Assembly: GCA_964444685.1 (NCBI GenBank)
Contig: CAYUIG010000056.1
Span: 1-19,213, forward strand
DNA from: CAYUIG01 sp964444685
GTDB taxonomy: Bacteria > Gemmatimonadota > Gemmatimonadetes > Longimicrobiales > RSA9
Length of the DNA stretch: 19,213 nucleotides
Reading direction: 5' to 3'
The notes under the pieces were generated by a model, which was not told the DNA's origin, ran no database searches, and saw nothing but the letters and a program-made list of their open reading frames with translations. Shown piece by piece: positions 1 through 7,334 of the stretch (the stretch's first letter is position 1; every line of letters starts with the position of its first letter). The position numbers and the translations under genes were made by a program.

Positions 1-2024
1 CGACCTGGGGCGAGGTGTTCAGCGACACGATCAACACCGGCATCTACCTGCTCGAGCCGTCGGCGCTCGCACGCGTGCCATGGCGCACGAACTTCGATTT
101 CTCGAAGGACCTGTTCCCCGCGATGCTGCGGGACGACGCGGCGCTGTACGGCTACGTGGCGGAGGGCTACTGGCGCGACATCGGCAACCTCGATGAATAC
201 CGGCGCGCGCATGACGATCTGCTCGCGGGGCGAGTGTCGGTGGATTTCGGCGGGCGGCAGGCGGATGCCGACGCCACGGTGTGGACGGAGTCCGATGTCG
301 ATCTCGCGTCGGCGAAGGCGCTGCGCGGCACGGTACTGATCGGTCCGAACGTCGAGCTGGGCCCGGGCGCTTGCCTCGAGAACGTAGTGATCGGCGCGAA
401 CTGCCGGATCGGCGCGGAGAGCGATCTGCGCGACGTCGTGCTGTGGGACGGCTGCACGCTCGGTACGAATGCCCGCCTGAGCGAGACCGTGTGCGCGTCG
501 AACGTCCGCGTCGGCGAGGGCGCGATCGTGCGGGAGCGCTGCATCCTCTCGGATGATGTCGAGGTCGGAGACTTCGCCGTCGTCGGACCCAACGTGAAGG
601 TGTGGCCGGCGAAGGTGGTGGAGGAGCGGGCGTCGCTGACGCACTCCCTGATCTGGGGAGAAGGCTGGGAGCGGAGCCTCTTCAACAACGCGCGCGTCAC
701 CGGCATCCCGAACTACGAGCTCACGCCCGAGATCGCGGCGCGGCTGGGCGGCGCGTACGGCGCGGTGCTCGGGCAGGGCGCGAGCGTGATCGTGTCACGC
801 GACGGCGACCGCGCGAGCCGCATGATCAACCGCGCGCTCATGGCGGGGCTCATGTCCTCCGGCCTCAACGTGGAGGACCTGCGGCAGATGCCAATTCCCG
901 TCGTGCGTCACGCCGTGCACTACGGCCCCGAGGCGGGCGGACTGCACATTCGACGTTCGCCGTTCGACACGAAGGTCGTCGATGTGCTGTTCTTCGACGC
1001 TGACGGCCGCGATCTGCCGCCGGGGAAGACGCAGGCAATCGAGCGCTTCTTCGCACGCGAGGACTATCCGCGCGCGGGCTCCGAGGGCACCGGCGACCTG
1101 AACTTCCCGAGCCGCGTCGTGGATGCGTATCAGGGCCATTTCCTCGGCGAGCTGGATCGTGAACGGCTGAACGAGCGCCGCTTCACACTCGTCGTCGACT
1201 TTTCGTTCGGCACGACGGTGGAGGTGCTGCCGGGCATCCTCGGCGCACTGGGCGCGGAGACCGTGAGCCTGAACGCGTACGCATCGCCGGGTCGCCAGTC
1301 GCGCAGCGAGGAGGAGTTCCAGGACCTGCTGGGACGCCTGGGTGGCATCGTGCGCTCGATCCACGCCGACCTCGGCCTGTGGATCGATCCAGGCGGCGAG
1401 GTCGTTCACGTCGTCGATGGCAACGGCAGGCCGCTGTCCGCGGACCTGATGCAGGCGCTCTTCGTCCGGCTCGCGATTCGCCACCTCGGCATCCGGCGTG
1501 TGGCGATTCCGGTGACCAGCTCGCGTGCGGTGCTGGACGTGATCGCGGATGCAGGCGGTCAGATCCAGTGGACGAAGACAGAGCACCACGCGATGATGGC
1601 ATCGGCCACGAGCGCCGACATGGTCGCGGGGACGCGCGGCGAGTTCATCTTCCCGAAGTTCCTGCCGGCGTACGACGGCATGTTCGCGGCGGCGCGGCTG
1701 CTGGAGGCGCTCGCGCGCGAAGCATCGCCGCTGCACGAGCTGGCCGACGGACTGCCCGCGATCCACATCCGCCAGCGGCGGGTGGTGTGCGCGTGGGGAC
1801 GTCGAGGCACGGTGATGCGCCGGCTGCTGGAAGCGACGGAGAACGCGCAGCGCGAGATGGTGGATGGCGTGAAGGTGTGGCTCGGTGAACGCGAGTGGGT
1901 GCTGATCATTCCGCACTCGAGCCGGCCGTACTTCGTCATCACGGCGGAGGCGGGTGCGCCGGAACGGGCGGACCAGCTCATCGATCAGTACGCACGCGAG
2001 GTGGAGCGGTGGCGCGATGAGTGA
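1..2024 (+). CDS. Mannose-1-phosphate guanylyltransferase-like NDP-sugar pyrophosphorylase with degenerate phosphomannomutase domain (5' partial)
   Basis: The frame is open from base 3, so the start lies outside the window; a GTG at 15 is internal. The first visible ~80 residues are the end of a nucleotidyltransferase domain (DTINTGIYLLEP, then YWRDIGNLDEY). Next, to about residue 240, comes a left-handed beta-helix of hexapeptide repeats (VLIGPNVELGPGACLENVVI and following). The remaining ~430 residues are homologous to phosphomannomutase/phosphoglucomutase. Families of this layout make GDP-mannose or similar NDP-sugars in the cytosol for polysaccharides. The mutase part looks inactive: the phosphoserine loop reads IRRSPFD (about 948-968), the metal loop DGDGDR is replaced by DPGGEV (1386-1403), and the sugar loop GEXSGH by RGEFIFP (about 1635-1655). 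Similar degenerate fusions occur in Actinobacteria (Mpg1-like). It heads an operon and overlaps the next gene by 8 bases. The exact nucleotide and sugar cannot be read from what is visible. Confidence 0.9.
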   Translation, partial: TWGEVFSDTINTGIYLLEPSALARVPWRTNFDFSKDLFPAMLRDDAALYGYVAEGYWRDIGNLDEYRRAHDDLLAGRVSVDFGGRQADADATVWTESDVDLASAKALRGTVLIGPNVELGPGACLENVVIGANCRIGAESDLRDVVLWDGCTLGTNARLSETVCASNVRVGEGAIVRERCILSDDVEVGDFAVVGPNVKVWPAKVVEERASLTHSLIWGEGWERSLFNNARVTGIPNYELTPEIAARLGGAYGAVLGQGASVIVSRDGDRASRMINRALMAGLMSSGLNVEDLRQMPIPVVRHAVHYGPEAGGLHIRRSPFDTKVVDVLFFDADGRDLPPGKTQAIERFFAREDYPRAGSEGTGDLNFPSRVVDAYQGHFLGELDRERLNERRFTLVVDFSFGTTVEVLPGILGALGAETVSLNAYASPGRQSRSEEEFQDLLGRLGGIVRSIHADLGLWIDPGGEVVHVVDGNGRPLSADLMQALFVRLAIRHLGIRRVAIPVTSSRAVLDVIADAGGQIQWTKTEHHAMMASATSADMVAGTRGEFIFPKFLPAYDGMFAAARLLEALAREASPLHELADGLPAIHIRQRRVVCAWGRRGTVMRRLLEATENAQREMVDGVKVWLGEREWVLIIPHSSRPYFVITAEAGAPERADQLIDQYAREVERWRDE

Positions 2025-3171
2025 CGCGCGCGGGGGCGAGTCGACGCGAGCCGTGCACGCGGGCGGGCCGGCCGCGACGCCGGGGAACGCGGTCGTGAAT
2101 CCGATCGTGCAGAGCGCGACGTTCCACAGCGATCTGTCGCCGGACGGCGAGGTACGGTACACGCGCTACGGCAACAACCCGACGCACGAACGGCTGGCCG
2201 AGCGGCTGCGCGCGCTGGAGGAAACGGAAGCGGCGTTGGCGGTGGCGAGCGGGAACGGCGCGATGACGATCGCACTGCTGTCCTGCGTGCAGGCGGGCGA
2301 TCACATCGTGGCGGGCGAAGCGCTGTACGGCGGGACGCTGCGGCTGCTGACGCGCGAGCTGCCGCGGCTCGGCATCGAGACCACGTTCGTGCCGTACGGC
2401 GGCGACTGGGCGGGCGCGATGCGGCCGGAGACGCGCGTCGTGCTCGTCGAGATCCCGGTGAATCCGACACTGCGCATCCAGGATCCGCGCCCGCTCGCGG
2501 CCCTCGCGCGCGAACGCGGTGCACGTTTCATCGTGGATGCGACGTTCGCGACGCCGCTGCGCTTCCGCCCGGCCGTGTGGGGTGCCGACCTCATCGTGCA
2601 CAGCGCGACGAAGTACATGGGCGGGCACTCGGACGTCACCGCCGGAGTCGTGGCCGGCCGCGCGGAGCTGGTAGCCGAGGCGCGGGAGAAGCTGATCTCG
2701 TTCGGGCCGGTGCTGGACCCGCACGCGGCCTGGCTGCTGGAGCGGGGCCTGAAGACGCTCGCCGTGCGGCTTGAGCGGCAGGACCGGAACGCCCACGAGG
2801 TGGCCACATGGCTGGAGCGCCACGCGGCGGTAGCGAGGGTGCACTACCCGGGGCTGCCGAGCCACCCGGACCACGCGCTGGCACGAGAGTTGTTCAGGAG
2901 CGGGGGCGGAATGGTTTCCGTGGTCGTGCGCGGCGGAGATGACGCCGCGATCCGGGTGATGAGCCGCCTCCGGCTGATCAGCGCCGCGCCCAGCCTGGGC
3001 GGGGTGGAAACGCTCGTGTCGATGCCTGCCATGACGTCGCACGCTTCGCTGTCTGCGGAGCGGCGCGTGGAGCTGGGGATCGACCCGGGCTTCCTGCGTT
3101 TCTCGATCGGCATCGAGGACGCGGCGGACCTCATCGGAGACCTCGAGCAGGCACTGGCGGAGGGGCCGTGA
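2017..3171 (+). CDS. Cys/Met metabolism PLP-dependent enzyme (cystathionine gamma-synthase/lyase family)
   Basis: This 384-residue fold-type I PLP enzyme belongs to the trans-sulfuration family and acts in the cytosol on homoserine- or cysteine-derived substrates. The PLP lysine is K199 in SATKYMGGHSD. The phosphate and ring contacts are RYTRYGNNPT, SGNGAM and Y104 in ALYGGT, and EIPVNPT precedes the VDATFATP strand. YGGT with glycine rather than cysteine after the tyrosine argues against a classical methionine gamma-lyase, and fits cystathionine gamma-synthase or gamma-lyase better. The family cannot be split further from motifs. I chose ATG 2017 rather than an upstream start at 1954, because the family's N-terminus begins near it and a GGAG at 2003-2006 precedes it. 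ATGAGTGA overlaps the previous stop by 8 bases, and the next gene starts inside its stop codon, so it is co-translated in a four-gene operon that ends with a YpdA-type thiol reductase. Confidence 0.92.
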   Translation: MSDARGGESTRAVHAGGPAATPGNAVVNPIVQSATFHSDLSPDGEVRYTRYGNNPTHERLAERLRALEETEAALAVASGNGAMTIALLSCVQAGDHIVAGEALYGGTLRLLTRELPRLGIETTFVPYGGDWAGAMRPETRVVLVEIPVNPTLRIQDPRPLAALARERGARFIVDATFATPLRFRPAVWGADLIVHSATKYMGGHSDVTAGVVAGRAELVAEAREKLISFGPVLDPHAAWLLERGLKTLAVRLERQDRNAHEVATWLERHAAVARVHYPGLPSHPDHALARELFRSGGGMVSVVVRGGDDAAIRVMSRLRLISAAPSLGGVETLVSMPAMTSHASLSAERRVELGIDPGFLRFSIGIEDAADLIGDLEQALAEGP

Positions 3172-4295
3172 GCCCTGCGCGGGACCGCCGCCGCGACGAT
3201 CGACGAAGCGATCACGTCAGCCTTGCGGAATACACGGTCCCGGAGCTCCGGAAGGCACTGCTCACCGTTTTCCTCCTCACCGTCGTACTCGGTCTGTTCT
3301 TCTACATGGTGCGAAGCGTCGTCGTGGCCGTGATCGCCGGCATCGTCGCGGGTACGTACACGATTCCGATCGAGGAGCGCATCCGGCGCGTCCTGCGCTC
3401 GCGACCTGCCTCGGCGATCTGCACCATGGTGCTGCTGGCCGTTCCGCTGGTGGCCATGCTCGCGTATTCGTGGATCGAGATCTCCGACGCGGCCACGTAT
3501 CTGAACGAGAACAGCGCGGAGGTGGTGGCGGGGCTGCAGGTGGGACTCGACCGGCTGCCGTTCGGCGCCCCCGTCGAACTCTCCGATCAGATCGCGGGCT
3601 GGGTGCAGTGGGCCGCGAACAGCAGCGCGGCCATCGCGGACGAGCTGCGCGAGGCCGTGGACGTGCTGCTGGTCGGGATCGCCGTCTTCTTCTTCACCAC
3701 CTTCTACGTCCTCACCGACCACGAACGCATCCTCAAGTACCTCGCGGACCCGGTGCCGGGGCGCTACCGGAACCTGGTGGATCCGGTGACGCGCAACATC
3801 CGCGGCGTCGTGTACGGGGTGCTCTACGGCACGTTCCTGACGCAGGCGCTCAAGTCGACCATTATCCTCGCGCTGAATCTCGTCTTCCAGGTGCCGCTGG
3901 CGATCGTGCTGGGCATCGCATCGTTCTTCATCGGGCTGCTGCCGATCATCGGGTCGTGGACGGTGTACACACCTGTGGCCCTGTACCTCATGCTCTGGCG
4001 CGGCGACTTCCTGAGTGGCGCGGCCGTGCTCGTGATCGGGTTCGTGGGCAATACGCTGCTGATCTCGACGTATCTGCGGCCGAAGATCGCAGCGGAGAAG
4101 TCGCACGTGCTCAACTTCTACTGGATGTTCATCGCGCTCGTGACCGGAGTGTACACCTTCGGGCTCGCCGGCATCATCATCGGGCCCGTGCTGATCGCCG
4201 TGCTGAAGGCGATCCTCGATGCCGTGACGGCCCGGCCGACACCGGTGCCCGTGCCCGTCCTGCCGTCCGCATCGGCGGAGGCGAGAGCGCAGTGA
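3168..4295 (+). CDS. AI-2E family transporter (YdgG/TqsA/PerM-like permease)
   Basis: This is an integral membrane protein of 375 residues, the normal length for the AI-2E transporter family. Hydrophobic segments lie at about 28-46, 47-65, 80-100, 165-187 and then five or so between 215 and 355. There is a long soluble stretch of about 60 residues between the third and fourth segments, as usual for the family. Diagnostic pieces are the FFFTTFYVLTD helix, LLPIIGSWTVYTPVAL, and STYLRPKI near the end. Characterised members export autoinducer-2 or act as Na+/H+ antiporters, so the substrate is open. The start is GTG 3168, overlapping the previous stop by four bases (GTGA) with GGAGGGG just upstream. 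The gene after it starts in the same four-base overlap, so these genes are translationally coupled. The charged N-terminal 20 residues are probably cytoplasmic. Confidence 0.9.
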   Translation: MSPARDRRRDDRRSDHVSLAEYTVPELRKALLTVFLLTVVLGLFFYMVRSVVVAVIAGIVAGTYTIPIEERIRRVLRSRPASAICTMVLLAVPLVAMLAYSWIEISDAATYLNENSAEVVAGLQVGLDRLPFGAPVELSDQIAGWVQWAANSSAAIADELREAVDVLLVGIAVFFFTTFYVLTDHERILKYLADPVPGRYRNLVDPVTRNIRGVVYGVLYGTFLTQALKSTIILALNLVFQVPLAIVLGIASFFIGLLPIIGSWTVYTPVALYLMLWRGDFLSGAAVLVIGFVGNTLLISTYLRPKIAAEKSHVLNFYWMFIALVTGVYTFGLAGIIIGPVLIAVLKAILDAVTARPTPVPVPVLPSASAEARAQ

Positions 4296-5305
4296 CCGCA
4301 CGGAACGCGACGCCGAGGCTGGCGGTGGTGGGTGCGGGACCGTGCGGACTCGCAGCCGGGATCGCGGCGCGGCGGGCGGGGCTGCCGTGCGTGCTGTTCG
4401 ACAAGGGCAGCGTCGCATCGTCGATCGCGAACTATCCCACCTTCATGACGTTCTTCAGCACGGCCGAGCGGCTCGAGCTGGCGGGTGTACCGTTCATCTG
4501 CGCGGGCGACAAGCCGACACGTCGCGAGGCGCTGCGGTATTACCAGCGGCTCGCGCGCGATTTCGAGCTGGATGTCCGCCAGTACGAGGAGGTGGTCGAC
4601 GTGGAGGGCAACGCCGGCGCGTTCACGCTGCGCACGCGCCGTCGCGACGGCAGTGAAGGGCACCACGTCGCAACACACGTCGTCATCGCGACCGGCTACT
4701 TCGACAGCCCGAACCGGCTCGGGGTGCCAGGCGAGGAGCTGCCGAAGGTCGCGCACGGATACCGCGAGGGCGCACCGTTCTTCGACCAGGACTGCGTCGT
4801 CGTCGGGGGCGGGAACTCGGCCGTGGACGCGGCGCTGGAGCTGCAGCGGTGGGGCGCGCGCGTGACGATCGTGCACTTCGCGCCCGCGCTCGACCCCAAC
4901 GTGAAGCCGTGGGTGGCACCCGAGATCCAGGGGCGGCTGCGCGATGGATCGATCGGCGCGCGGTTCCAGTCGCGCGTGGCGGAGATCCGGCCGCGCACGA
5001 TCGTGCTGCGTTCCGAGGTCGACGGCACGCTCGAGGAGCTCCGCAACGACTGGGTCCTCGCCATGACCGGCTACACGCCGGATCCGGTCCTCCTGCGACG
5101 ACTCGGCGTCGGCATCGATCCGCACACCGGCATCCCGCACCACGATCCGGACACCATGGAAACGGACGTGCCGGGTGTGTTCATTGCGGGCGTGATCGTG
5201 GCCGGGAACGACGCGAACAAGGTGTTCATCGAGAACGGCCGCGACCACGGTGAGCGCATCCTCGTACGCGTCGGGCGCGTTGACACTCCCGGTGGGCGCG
5301 GGTAG
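4292..5305 (+). CDS. ypdA: YpdA family putative bacillithiol disulfide reductase
   Basis: This 337-residue flavoprotein disulfide reductase has two dinucleotide-binding motifs: GAGPCG (residues 14-19, FAD) and VVGGGNSAVDAA (about 171-182, NADPH). The block NYPTFMTFFSTAERLELAGV, followed by KPTRREALRYY, is characteristic of YpdA. It lacks the redox CxxC of thioredoxin reductases, but C18 in GAGPCG matches the cysteine that is conserved and functionally important in the Staphylococcus aureus enzyme. Known YpdA proteins reduce bacillithiol disulfide with NADPH in the cytosol, so the host probably makes bacillithiol or a similar thiol; the biosynthesis genes are not in the window. I start it at GTG 4292, in a GTGA overlap with the permease stop, because the FAD motif begins about 10 residues later; the frame is open much further upstream, but that stretch only shadows the permease gene. 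Its TAG stop is also part of the next promoter's -10 element. Confidence 0.9.
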   Translation: MTARNATPRLAVVGAGPCGLAAGIAARRAGLPCVLFDKGSVASSIANYPTFMTFFSTAERLELAGVPFICAGDKPTRREALRYYQRLARDFELDVRQYEEVVDVEGNAGAFTLRTRRRDGSEGHHVATHVVIATGYFDSPNRLGVPGEELPKVAHGYREGAPFFDQDCVVVGGGNSAVDAALELQRWGARVTIVHFAPALDPNVKPWVAPEIQGRLRDGSIGARFQSRVAEIRPRTIVLRSEVDGTLEELRNDWVLAMTGYTPDPVLLRRLGVGIDPHTGIPHHDPDTMETDVPGVFIAGVIVAGNDANKVFIENGRDHGERILVRVGRVDTPGGRG

Positions 5306-5308
5306 ACT
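5280..5308 (+). promoter_or_regulatory. Sigma70-type promoter for rocA
   Basis: TTGACA (5280-5285), a 17-base spacer and TAGACT (5303-5308) form a near-consensus housekeeping promoter. The -35 element matches 6/6 and the -10 element 4/6. It lies inside the end of ypdA, and the first three bases of the -10 are the ypdA stop codon. Predicted initiation near 5315 would give a short leader of about 27 bases containing GGAGG at 5332-5336. Confidence 0.7.
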
Positions 5309-5341
5309 CCCGGACTGGACGAAGCACGACCGGAGGCGGAG

Positions 5342-6934
5342 ATGAGCAGCGCAACGATGGAGAAGGCGACCCGGCCGAAAGCGGCGCGCGGAGAGTTCCG
5401 CAACGAGCCGCTGACGGATTTCTCGGATCCGGCGAACAGGCGCCGGATGGAGGAGGCGCTGGCGCGCGTGCGCAGCCAGCTCGGCCAGACGTACCCGCTG
5501 ATCATCGGCGGGCGCGAGATCCATGACGGGCCGACGGCCGATTCGGTGAATCCTGCGAAGCCGGACGAGGTGGTCGGCCGCTTCGTGCAGGCCGATCTCG
5601 CGCAGGCGAACGAGGCGATCGAAGCGGCGTCGAAGGCGTTCGAAACGTGGAAGCGTACGAGCGCCGAGGAGCGCGCGAACATGCTGTTCCGAGCGGCCGA
5701 CGTGCTGCGCGAGCGCAAGCATGAGATGGCCGCGTGGATGGTGTACGAGGTCAGCAAGAGCTGGACGGAAGCGGATGCCGACATCGCCGAGCTGATCGAC
5801 TTCTGCGACTACTACGCGCACGAGGCACTCCGCCTCGCGGGCCCGCAGCCGGTGGTGCCGTATCCGGGCGAGGAGAACGAGCTGGTTTACATCCCGCTCG
5901 GTGTCGGCATCGTGATTCCGCCCTGGAACTTCCCGGCCGCGATCATGGGCGGCATGACGGGCGCGGCGATCGTCACGGGCAACACGACGGTGCTGAAGCC
6001 GGCGTCGACGTCGCCGGCGATCGCGTACCAGTTCGTGCGCATCCTGATCGATGACGCAGGCGTCCCGCCGGGCGTGGTCAACTTCCTGCCGGGTCCGGGC
6101 GGCGAGATCGGCGACGCGCTCGTCGACCATCCGAAGACGCGCTTCATCGCGTTCACGGGCTCGAAGGAAGTAGGTCTGCGCATCTTCGAGCGCGCATCGA
6201 AGGTGCATGAGGGTCAGATCTGGCTGAAGCGCACCGTGCTCGAGATGGGTGGCAAGGATGCCATCGTGGTGGACGAGACGGCCGACCTGGACAGGGCGGC
6301 GGAGGGAATCGTCGCATCCGCGTTCGGCTTCCAGGGTCAGAAGTGCTCGGCCTGCTCGCGCGCGATCATCGTGGAGTCCGTGTACGACGAAGTCCTCGAC
6401 AAGGTGGTGGAGCGCACGAAGAAGCTGACGATGGGAGATCCGTCGGACCCGGCGAACTTCATGGGCGCGGTGATCGACGCGAAGGCGTTCAGGAAGATCA
6501 ACGAGTACATCGAGATCGGGAAGAAGGAAGGCCGACTCGCGTATTCCGCGGGCGGCAAGGAGGGCGGCGGCTACTTCATCGGCCCGACGATCGTCGCGGA
6601 CGTTGCGCCGGATGCGCGGCTCGCGCAGGAGGAAGTGTTCGGGCCGGTGCTCGCGTTCATCAAGGCGCGCGACTACGACGACGCTCTGGAGATCGCGAAC
6701 GGGACGGAGTACGGCCTGACGGGCGCGGTGTTCTCGCAGGACGAGGAGCGGCTGGAGCGTGCGCGCCGGGACTTCCACGTCGGCAACCTGTACCTGAACC
6801 GGAAGTGCACGGGGGCACTCGTCGGCGTGCAGCCGTTCGGTGGCTTCAACATGTCCGGCACGGACTCGAAGGCAGGCGGGCCGGACTACCTGCTGCTGTT
6901 CACGCAGGCGAAGTCGATCACCCGCCGGCCCTGA
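5342..6934 (+). CDS. rocA: L-glutamate gamma-semialdehyde (1-pyrroline-5-carboxylate) dehydrogenase
   Basis: This 530-residue NAD-dependent aldehyde dehydrogenase oxidises glutamate semialdehyde to glutamate, the second step of proline and arginine breakdown in the cytosol. The catalytic cysteine is C335 in GQKCSACSR and the general base is E301 in VLEMGGKD. PPWNFPAAI and FTGSKEVG form the NAD pocket. The C-terminal NLYLNRKCTGALVG and QPFGGFNMSGTDSKAGGPDY are typical of the RocA/P5CDH group rather than of generic aldehyde dehydrogenases. Length matches the stand-alone enzyme (about 515), so it is not a PutA fusion, and no proline dehydrogenase is visible in the window. ATG 5342 has GGAGG five bases upstream and its own sigma70-type promoter, and the next gene has another promoter, so it is probably monocistronic. 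Confidence 0.96.
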   Translation: MSSATMEKATRPKAARGEFRNEPLTDFSDPANRRRMEEALARVRSQLGQTYPLIIGGREIHDGPTADSVNPAKPDEVVGRFVQADLAQANEAIEAASKAFETWKRTSAEERANMLFRAADVLRERKHEMAAWMVYEVSKSWTEADADIAELIDFCDYYAHEALRLAGPQPVVPYPGEENELVYIPLGVGIVIPPWNFPAAIMGGMTGAAIVTGNTTVLKPASTSPAIAYQFVRILIDDAGVPPGVVNFLPGPGGEIGDALVDHPKTRFIAFTGSKEVGLRIFERASKVHEGQIWLKRTVLEMGGKDAIVVDETADLDRAAEGIVASAFGFQGQKCSACSRAIIVESVYDEVLDKVVERTKKLTMGDPSDPANFMGAVIDAKAFRKINEYIEIGKKEGRLAYSAGGKEGGGYFIGPTIVADVAPDARLAQEEVFGPVLAFIKARDYDDALEIANGTEYGLTGAVFSQDEERLERARRDFHVGNLYLNRKCTGALVGVQPFGGFNMSGTDSKAGGPDYLLLFTQAKSITRRP

Positions 6935-6940
6935 GCCCGG

Positions 6941-6970
6941 TTGACCGAAAGCCGGCCGACGGGGTAGATT
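6941..6970 (+). promoter_or_regulatory. Sigma70-type promoter for the NifU-like gene
   Basis: TTGACC (6941-6946), an 18-base spacer and TAGATT (6965-6970) lie in the 63-base gap after rocA. The predicted start near 6977 leaves a leader of about 20 bases with GGAGGG (6987-6992) five bases before the GTG start. The -10 and its preceding GGG closely resemble those of the rocA promoter. Confidence 0.65.
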
Positions 6971-6997
6971 CGGGCGGAAACCCGACGGAGGGCGCAG

Positions 6998-7231
6998 GTG
7001 ATTGCAGCGCGCGACAGGATCGAGGAAGTGCTCGATGTGATCCGGCCGGCGCTCCGCTCCGATGGCGGGGACGTCGAGCTGATCGACTACGACGAGACGG
7101 ACGGCATCGTGCAGCTCCGCCTCATGGGCGCGTGCGGCTCATGCCCCGTGTCGATGCTCACGCTCAAGCAGGGCATCGAGCGGCGGATCATGAGCGCGGT
7201 GCCGGAAGTGCGTGGGATCCACGCGATCTGA
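6998..7231 (+). CDS. NifU-like C-terminal domain protein (Nfu-type Fe-S scaffold)
   Basis: This 77-residue protein is a single NifU C-terminal (Nfu) domain. The N-terminal helix runs into RPALRSDGGDVEL, and the cluster-binding motif GACGSCP supplies C46 and C49. Two monomers normally hold one 4Fe-4S cluster between these cysteine pairs and pass it to apo-proteins in the cytosol. It lacks the N-terminal IscU-like and ferredoxin domains of nitrogen-fixation NifU, so it is a general carrier. GTG 6998 has a strong Shine-Dalgarno (GGAGGG). It has its own promoter and terminator, with the mrp/apbC Fe-S carrier gene just beyond, which supports a shared role in Fe-S maturation. Confidence 0.93.
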   Translation: MIAARDRIEEVLDVIRPALRSDGGDVELIDYDETDGIVQLRLMGACGSCPVSMLTLKQGIERRIMSAVPEVRGIHAI

Positions 7232-7260
7232 ACCCCGCCGCGGCTCGTGAACATCGGAAC

Positions 7261-7292
7261 GGCTGGCGCCCGTGGGCGCCGGCCGTTTCTTT
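7261..7292 (+). terminator. Intrinsic terminator after the NifU-like gene
   Basis: A 10-bp GC-rich stem (7261-7270 with 7275-7284, one G-U pair) closes on the four-base loop CGTG. It is followed by GTTTCTTT at 7285-7292, the only T-rich tract with a hairpin that I found in the window. It lies 29 bases after the NifU-like stop and 43 bases before mrp. Confidence 0.75.
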
Positions 7293-7334
7293 CATGTGGC
7301 GGACACCCGATCAGCGGGAATGGAAGGAAGAGAA

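Noticed and set aside
2844..4418. Minus-strand open frame of 524 codons
   Set aside because: It is antisense to the AI-2E permease and gene ends around it; the product is basic, repetitive and lacks domains.
4118..6778. Very long open frame (886 codons) on the minus strand
   Set aside because: It lies antisense to ypdA and rocA, its product is Arg/His-rich without any recognisable domain, and both sense genes are secure. High third-position GC keeps the opposite strand free of stops.
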